Of a DNA stretch of 36,844 nt, positions 33,281-36,844 are shown one piece after another. The position numbers were made by a program, and so were the translations under genes. Location of the stretch: the NCBI RefSeq assembly GCF_001263415.1, contig NZ_LGTE01000028.1, positions 1-36,844 on the forward strand, in the 5' to 3' direction. The DNA is from Thermincola ferriacetica (GTDB taxonomy: Bacteria > Bacillota > Thermincolia > Thermincolales > Thermincolaceae). Each line of letters begins with the position of its first letter. Positions within the stretch are counted from its first letter, which is position 1. The notes under the pieces were generated by a model. The model did no database searches, was not told where the DNA came from, and saw nothing but the letters and a program-made list of their open reading frames with translations.

Positions 33281-34738
33281 CTATAAACTGGGCTTGGCTT
33301 TATGATGGTCTGTGTTCTGTTCATAGGTATAAGCAACCCTGAACAAAGTTTCCTCTCCCAGGGGCTTGCCAATTAACTGCAAGCCAACAGGCAGACCTTG
33401 ACTTAAGCCGCAGGGTATCGAAATACCCGGTATACCGGCCAGGTTAACGGCAATGGTACAGATGTCGGAAAGGTACATCTCCATCGGGTTGTCCGATTTT
33501 TCGCCGAATTTGAAGGCCGTCGAAGGAGATGTAGGCGTCAAAATAACATCATATTTTTCAAAAGCCCGGTCAAAATCCTGTTTAATCAAAGTCCGCACCT
33601 TTAAGGCCTTCAGGTAATATGCGTCATAATAACCGGAACTTAATGCGTAGGTGCCCAGCATGATCCTCCGTTTAACCTCGGCGCCAAAGCCCTCACTCCT
33701 GGTTTTCATATACATGCTGACAATATCGTCGGCTGATTCGTCCCGGTAGCCGTACCCTACCCCGTCGTAACGAGCCAGGTTGGAACTGGCTTCTGCGGGC
33801 GCCAGTATGTAATAAACGGGCAGCGCATATTCCGTATGAGGCAGGGACATCTCTTCACAAACCGCTCCCAGGGATTCAAATTTCTTAATAGCATCCTCTA
33901 TAAGCTCCCGCACATCAGGCTGGATGCCTTCCACAAAGTACTCCTTGGGAATACCGATTTTAATGCCCCTTACGTCGTTAACCAATGACTTTGTATAATC
34001 AGGTACATTGTAATTAACCGATGTAGAGTCACATGGATCATGGCCGGCTATGGTATTCATAATAATGGCCGCGTCCGTAACGTCTTTGCTGAAAGGCCCG
34101 ATTTGATCCAGCGATGAAGCGAAGGCCACCAATCCATAACGGGAGACCAAACCGTAAGTCGGTTTCAAGCCAACTACACCACAGAAAGATGCCGGCTGCC
34201 TGATGGAACCGCCTGTATCGGAACCCAGAGAATAAACGGTCTCATCTGCCGCGACAGCAGCAGCCGAACCGCCGCTGGAACCACCGGGTACCCTTTCCAG
34301 GTCCCACGGGTTTCTGGTGGGAAAGAACCTGGAGTTCTCCGTCGAAGAGCCCATGGCAAATTCGTCCAGGTTGGATTTGCCAATCATAACCGCTCCGGCG
34401 TCAGCAAGTTTTTTCACTACCGTAGCGTCATATGGCGGCACAAAATTATGCAACATCTTGGAAGAACAGGTGGTCAAAATGCCCCTGGTGCACATATTAT
34501 CCTTGATAACAACAGGGATACCGGCCAGCGGGCCGATCTCTTCGCCTCTGGCAATCTTGTCATCAACCTCTTTTGCCTTGGCCAGCGCTATTTCCCTGGT
34601 CTGGGTTACAAAAGCCTTGACCTTATCTTCAACCTGGTCAATTCGTTCAAAAACCGATTTGGTTATTTCCTCAGAACTGACCTGCTTTGATTTCAGCAAT
34701 TGGTGCAGTTCGTGAATGGTTTTCCGGTACAGCGCCAA
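33281..34738 (-). CDS. gatA: Asp-tRNA(Asn)/Glu-tRNA(Gln) amidotransferase subunit A
   Basis: A 485-residue amidase-signature enzyme. The triad Lys79 (VVIKD), Ser154 (PGGSSGGS) and Ser178 (DTGGSIR) is intact. It releases ammonia from Gln and passes it to GatB. Start: TTG at 34738, 7-8 nt after AGGAGGG. It lies 42 nt after gatC and just before gatB, so the three subunits are made together. The set implies that the cell makes Gln-tRNA and/or Asn-tRNA by the indirect route. Confidence 0.98.
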   Translation of the reverse strand: MALYRKTIHELHQLLKSKQVSSEEITKSVFERIDQVEDKVKAFVTQTREIALAKAKEVDDKIARGEEIGPLAGIPVVIKDNMCTRGILTTCSSKMLHNFVPPYDATVVKKLADAGAVMIGKSNLDEFAMGSSTENSRFFPTRNPWDLERVPGGSSGGSAAAVAADETVYSLGSDTGGSIRQPASFCGVVGLKPTYGLVSRYGLVAFASSLDQIGPFSKDVTDAAIIMNTIAGHDPCDSTSVNYNVPDYTKSLVNDVRGIKIGIPKEYFVEGIQPDVRELIEDAIKKFESLGAVCEEMSLPHTEYALPVYYILAPAEASSNLARYDGVGYGYRDESADDIVSMYMKTRSEGFGAEVKRRIMLGTYALSSGYYDAYYLKALKVRTLIKQDFDRAFEKYDVILTPTSPSTAFKFGEKSDNPMEMYLSDICTIAVNLAGIPGISIPCGLSQGLPVGLQLIGKPLGEETLFRVAYTYEQNTDHHKAKPSL

Positions 34739-34780
34739 TCTGATTCCCTCCTATAGCTGAAAAATAAACAAAAAACGATG

Positions 34781-35062
34781 TTAAACAATTTTCGGAACCT
34801 TAAAGTAACCGTCTTCCCTCGCCGGAGCATTGGCCAGCGCTTCTTCGTTAGGCAGATGTTCACAGACCTTATCCTCTCTCATTACGTTCCGCAGGGGAAG
34901 TACATGAGCTGTCGGAGGAATATCGGTGGTATCAAGTTTGTTCAGAGCTTCAACATGATTTAGTATGTCGTTGAGCTGGGAAGCATACATTTCTTTTTCC
35001 TCTTCCGTCAGTTCAAGACGGGCAAGCAAGGCAACATGTTCTACCTGAGCTTTGGTTAACAT
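34781..35062 (-). CDS. gatC: Asp-tRNA(Asn)/Glu-tRNA(Gln) amidotransferase subunit C
   Basis: A 93-residue GatC of normal size. VEHVALLARLELTEEEKEMY (residues 7-26) and the C-terminal LRNVMREDKV and APAREDGYFKVPKIV blocks are diagnostic. It wraps around GatA and holds the complex together. GGAAGGTG precedes the ATG. First gene of the operon, with a strong promoter at 35153-35181. A small hairpin (GCCAGTC/GACTGGC at about 35102-35121) lies in the leader but resembles no known riboswitch or T-box. Confidence 0.96.
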   Translation of the reverse strand: MLTKAQVEHVALLARLELTEEEKEMYASQLNDILNHVEALNKLDTTDIPPTAHVLPLRNVMREDKVCEHLPNEEALANAPAREDGYFKVPKIV

Positions 35063-35152
35063 CCTTTCACCTTCCTTAAATATAGTGACCAGTGATTAGT
35101 AGCCAGTCAACAGCGACTGGCGCCGGGTAAGGACAAGTTTTCACGATATTTA

Positions 35153-35181
35153 ATTATACCAAATATGGCGATTGGTGGCAA
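35153..35181 (-). promoter_or_regulatory. Sigma-A promoter of gatCAB
   Basis: On the minus strand TTGCCA (35176-35181), a 17-nt spacer and a perfect TATAAT (35153-35158). It lies about 90 nt before the gatC start, leaving a leader of roughly 80 nt. Confidence 0.75.
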
Positions 35182-35243
35182 GTTTCGCGCCTTTAATTAA
35201 AATAAGGCCAATGAGGTAAAATACTGTTAAAGGAGTGGATGAA

Positions 35244-35369
35244 ATGGAAATAATCTATAAGGTTAAGTATGACCCAAAAACAAAATTGCCCCGCATCAGG
35301 TGTTACGGATACATTTATAGCGCCAACGGGGCCAAAATTCCGGTGATTTTGCCGAAAAGGCCTGTTTAG
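35244..35369 (+). CDS. Orphan 41-residue basic protein
   Basis: A small frame starting MEIIYKVKYDPKTKLPRIR and ending AKIPVILPKRPV. AAAGGAG lies 9 nt before the ATG. The protein is basic and strand-forming, with no Cys motif apart from one Cys. It is divergent from gatCAB and followed by a strong hairpin at 35436-35474. I recognise no family. Ribosome binding site, compactness and terminator support a real gene, but only weakly. Confidence 0.4.
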   Translation: MEIIYKVKYDPKTKLPRIRCYGYIYSANGAKIPVILPKRPV

Positions 35370-35435
35370 GGATTTGCTTTGGGTTGGACCTGGTCCAACT
35401 TTTAGGGCTGTCAAAAGTTATTCCGAAAAACAATT

Positions 35436-35477
35436 AGGGGAGGTTAAATGTTTTCAAAAAATTTAACCTCCCCTTTT
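35436..35477 (+). terminator. Perfect 14-bp stem-loop, terminator and repeat-family member
   Basis: AGGGGAGGTTAAAT (35436-35449), an 11-nt loop, and its exact reverse complement (35461-35474), followed by TTTCC. It can end the 41-residue ORF. The left arm plus one base (15 nt) recurs exactly at 36147-36161, so the hairpin also belongs to a repeat family. Confidence 0.6.
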
Positions 35478-35510
35478 CCTATTATGCAAATATATTGGTA
35501 CGGCCTACCA

Positions 35511-35539
35511 TTGTCAGCCTTTTTGTCCGGGTGTATAAT
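35511..35539 (+). promoter_or_regulatory. Strong sigma-A promoter of the 105-residue protein gene
   Basis: TTGTCA (35511-35516), a 17-nt spacer and a perfect TATAAT (35534-35539) preceded by GTG. It lies about 80 nt before the ATG at 35617. Confidence 0.72.
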
Positions 35540-35616
35540 TGCATTAAACATAGTATTTATGTAATTTCCCCACAGACGGACTTTGGAATTAACAACAACC
35601 TTAAGGAGGTATATCC

Positions 35617-35934
35617 ATGGTCAAAGCAAAAATCAACTCCGGCGCCTGTGGCTTTGAAACAACAGTCCAGGCAGAAGCCGGCCCCGACTATCTGGCCGGC
35701 GTAAAAATCACCAGCGGCTGCCAGCACATAAACAAAATGGCAGAAAAACTGGGCACCCTGAACGTCATGAGCGAACTGTTCAAAAAAGGGGAATCACAGG
35801 TTTTAGCCGCGGCTAAAGAAATCCTGCCTCACCTTACCTGCCCGGTTCCCATTGGTATTCTAAAGGCAATTGAAGCCAGCGCGGGCATGGCTCTACCTAA
35901 AGATGTAACTATTACTTTGGCAAAGGGCGAATAA
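35617..35934 (+). CDS. Conserved small Cys-containing protein (DUF6951-like)
   Basis: A 105-residue protein beginning MVKAKINSGACGFETTVQAE, with SGCQHINKMAEKLG near 33-46 and HLTCPVPIGILKAIEASAGM near 72-91, then ALPKDVTITLAKGE. Three cysteines in conserved contexts (ACGF, SGCQH, LTCPVP) suggest a metal or cofactor site. It resembles the DUF6951 family of anaerobic bacteria and archaea, as I recall it; the function is unknown. AAGGAGG lies 8 nt before the ATG, and its promoter is strong, so it is probably well expressed. It stands as a single gene. Confidence 0.82.
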   Translation: MVKAKINSGACGFETTVQAEAGPDYLAGVKITSGCQHINKMAEKLGTLNVMSELFKKGESQVLAAAKEILPHLTCPVPIGILKAIEASAGMALPKDVTITLAKGE

Positions 35935-35962
35935 AGGGTGGGTGAGGTGGCCCGGCTACCCC

Positions 35963-36029
35963 GGAGCTTGGTGCTGGAGAATGGCGGCAGGGTAGGAGGG
36001 TGTCTCCGCTACCTGGGAGCTTGGTGCTG
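35963..36029 (+). repeat. Pair of 14-nt direct repeats
   Basis: GGAGCTTGGTGCTG occurs at 35963-35976 and again at 36016-36029, 53 nt apart. Similarity continues on the left (GGCTACCCC versus CGCTACCTG). It may be a small tandem duplication. Confidence 0.6.
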
Positions 36030-36146
36030 CAAACCCTGGCCGTTCAGGCAGCGTTCCCGAACTCGATGGCTCATGTTGCATTTCTAATAAGTCAGGCCGC
36101 CTCCCGTCCGGTCACTCAGCATATGTTGCGTGCCGCAGATAGGAAA

Positions 36147-36266
36147 AGGGGAGGTTAAATGATTCCTCCGCTCCGGGCGAAATCTCCATCGGATAACTGC
36201 TCCCGCTTACGCGGCCCGCGGACCGATGGACGATTTAAGCCCCGCTCCGGAAAACATTTAACCTCC
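36147..36266. repeat. Nested palindrome with GGAGGTTAAATG ends
   Basis: GGAGGTTAAATG (36150-36161) pairs with CATTTAACCTCC (36255-36266). Inside, GGGCGAAATC pairs with GATTTAAGCCC, and CCATCGG (36186-36192) pairs with CCGATGG (36223-36229). The left 15 nt equal those of the hairpin at 35436. It could be a small mobile repeat or a structured RNA. Confidence 0.65.
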
Positions 36267-36325
36267 TTTATCAACATCCCGGGGCGCCCTATATAAGTTG
36301 AGTGCCGGACTTCCCGGCGGCCTTC

Positions 36326-36391
36326 GCCATCTTCGAACATGCGGGAACCCCCTGCCTGCCCGGCTGCGGTTTTGCGGGCGCAGTCGCTCCC
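36326..36391 (+). pseudogene. Second copy of the ferredoxin-tail scrap
   Basis: The frame reads AIFEHAGTPCLPGCGFAGAVAPKR and then a stop. It matches AIFKHAGTPCLFVCGFTGTV at 27492-27559, with an identical 16-nt core AACATGCGGGAACCCC. The rest of the gene is absent. It shows that the same sequence was copied to two places about 9 kb apart. Confidence 0.55.
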
Positions 36392-36449
36392 AAACGGTAG
36401 GCGGAAAACCCTGCCCACCCTGCAGGGTATGAGGAAAAGTAGCCGCTGC

Positions 36450-36654
36450 CCGGTGAAACAATAAGTTGCGACCTGGCGGAGGGCAGATAGCCGGTGTTGA
36501 CGACAGTGAGGGCTTGAAATCACTGTTTCCGGCATGGACGCCGGAAACCCGGCCATTGAGTCAGGACGACGATTTGGCCGGGTTCAGTGATTTCAACCGA
36601 GCGGAGTTTACACCGGCTCTGCCCGTAGCCCCGGAGCAACGGTTGTTTCACCGG
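36450..36654. repeat. 205-nt nested Y-shaped palindrome
   Basis: CCGGTGAAACAA (36450-36461) pairs with TTGTTTCACCGG (36643-36654). GTTGC pairs with GCAAC, GGGCAGA (36481-36487) with TCTGCCC (36618-36624), GCCGGTGT with ACACCGGC, and TTGAAATCACTG (36514-36525) with CAGTGATTTCAA (36585-36596). The tip splits into two hairpins: GTTTCCGGC/GCCGGAAAC (36525-36548) and ACCCGGCC/GGCCGGGT (36547-36583). It resembles a MITE-like element or a three-way-junction RNA. No known RNA family is recognised. Confidence 0.7.
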
Positions 36655-36669
36655 AAGATCGGCCAAGCC

Positions 36670-36844
36670 TTACTCTCTTCCAGGCCGGGTGTAAATATCA
36701 TCATACATATTCCCCAGGATGATGACGGAGTCTTCTTCACAGATTTCCAGTTCTCCCGTCATGCCGAAGTTGTTTATGTTGCTCACGGTCACGTAATACC
36801 TGCCCTTGTCAATATTTTCTTCTGTGGCGCTGTAATTGTTCAGG
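36670..36844 (-). CDS. C-terminal end of an unrecognised protein, cut by the window edge
   Basis: On the minus strand the frame enters at the right edge and stops at 36670-36672. The 57 visible residues include KGRYYVTVSNINNFGMTGEL and EEDSVIILGNMYDDIYTRPG. The alternating strands (YYVTVSN) suggest a beta-rich, perhaps surface-exposed domain. The start lies outside the window, so length, domains and function cannot be given. Confidence 0.55.
   Translation of the reverse strand, partial: LNNYSATEENIDKGRYYVTVSNINNFGMTGELEICEEDSVIILGNMYDDIYTRPGRE

Larger units (their letters stand above)
35935..36669. other. GC-rich non-coding region with palindromes and gene scraps
   Basis: About 735 nt with no credible gene. 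It holds a pair of 14-nt direct repeats (35963-35976 and 36016-36029), a nested palindrome of about 120 nt (36147-36266), a ferredoxin-tail scrap (36326-36391) and a 205-nt nested palindrome (36450-36654). Long open frames on the minus strand here lack ribosome binding sites and protein-like composition. It looks like a graveyard of short mobile repeats or a set of structured RNAs. Confidence 0.6.

Noticed and set aside
35063-35152. Possible T-box or other riboswitch before gatC
   Set aside because: The leader is only about 90 nt, has one small hairpin, no T-box sequence and no terminator.
35193-35414. 73-residue minus-strand frame beside gatC
   Set aside because: It overlaps the 41-residue plus-strand ORF, which has the better RBS, and shows no family signature.
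36155-36556. 133-residue minus-strand frame in the GC-rich intergenic region
   Set aside because: It runs through two palindromes and the ferredoxin scrap, has no RBS and no recognisable domain.
1-36844. CRISPR arrays, tRNA and rRNA genes
   Set aside because: No regularly spaced repeats, cloverleaf sequences or rRNA segments were seen on either strand.

Overview
The window looks like the chromosome of an anaerobic, Gram-positive member of the Clostridia, probably a Peptococcaceae/Desulfotomaculum/Thermincola-type organism. This is an inference from strong AGGAGG ribosome binding sites, frequent TTG/GTG starts, intrinsic terminators, a gatCAB operon, purine and cyclic-di-GMP riboswitches, and a NifV-type synthase next to NADP-isocitrate dehydrogenase. 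No RNA gene or taxonomic marker in the window settles the species.

Bases 1 to about 8245 form an accessory, mostly AT-rich island directly downstream of the 3' end of rlmD (rumA), a gene whose 3' end is a known integration target of integrative conjugative elements. The island holds a 1571-residue Avs-like STAND ATPase with an N-terminal PD-(D/E)XK-type nuclease region, a 59-residue excisionase-like HTH protein, the C-terminal stump of a large serine recombinase, a DUF1281/YubB-like protein and a partner, and an unrecognised 260-residue protein. Two short remnants resembling the RlmD C-terminus, in the same orientation as rlmD, lie inside the island (409-510 and 5479-5547). The simplest reading is successive insertions at the rlmD 3' end, each leaving a displaced copy of the target.

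Bases 8246-20280 are chromosomal: rlmD, two unknown genes (one a membrane protein), a CPBP membrane protease, and a glycogen/alpha-glucan cluster. The cluster comprises a DUF4912 protein, a GH57 branching enzyme, a sugar-phosphate nucleotidyltransferase with a degenerate phosphoglucomutase domain, a GT4 glycogen-synthase-like enzyme and a small CBM25/53 protein. A TPR-like lipoprotein follows, preceded by a c-di-GMP-I (GEMM) riboswitch and terminator.

Bases 20415-26293 are one purine-salvage operon: promoter, guanine-class purine riboswitch with terminator and readable antiterminator, BMP-family lipoprotein, double-NBD ATPase, two permeases and xpt. After it come a cation diffusion facilitator, decayed ferredoxin-like and other gene scraps, icd, a homocitrate-synthase-type enzyme, a cytoplasmic trypsin-like protease and the gatCAB operon with a clear sigma-A promoter.

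The right end has a 41-residue orphan ORF, a conserved 105-residue Cys-containing protein with a strong promoter, and about 700 bases of GC-rich non-coding DNA. That stretch carries two nested palindromic structures (about 120 and 205 nt), short direct repeats and a second copy of the ferredoxin-like scrap. The C-terminal end of an unrecognised protein runs off the right edge.
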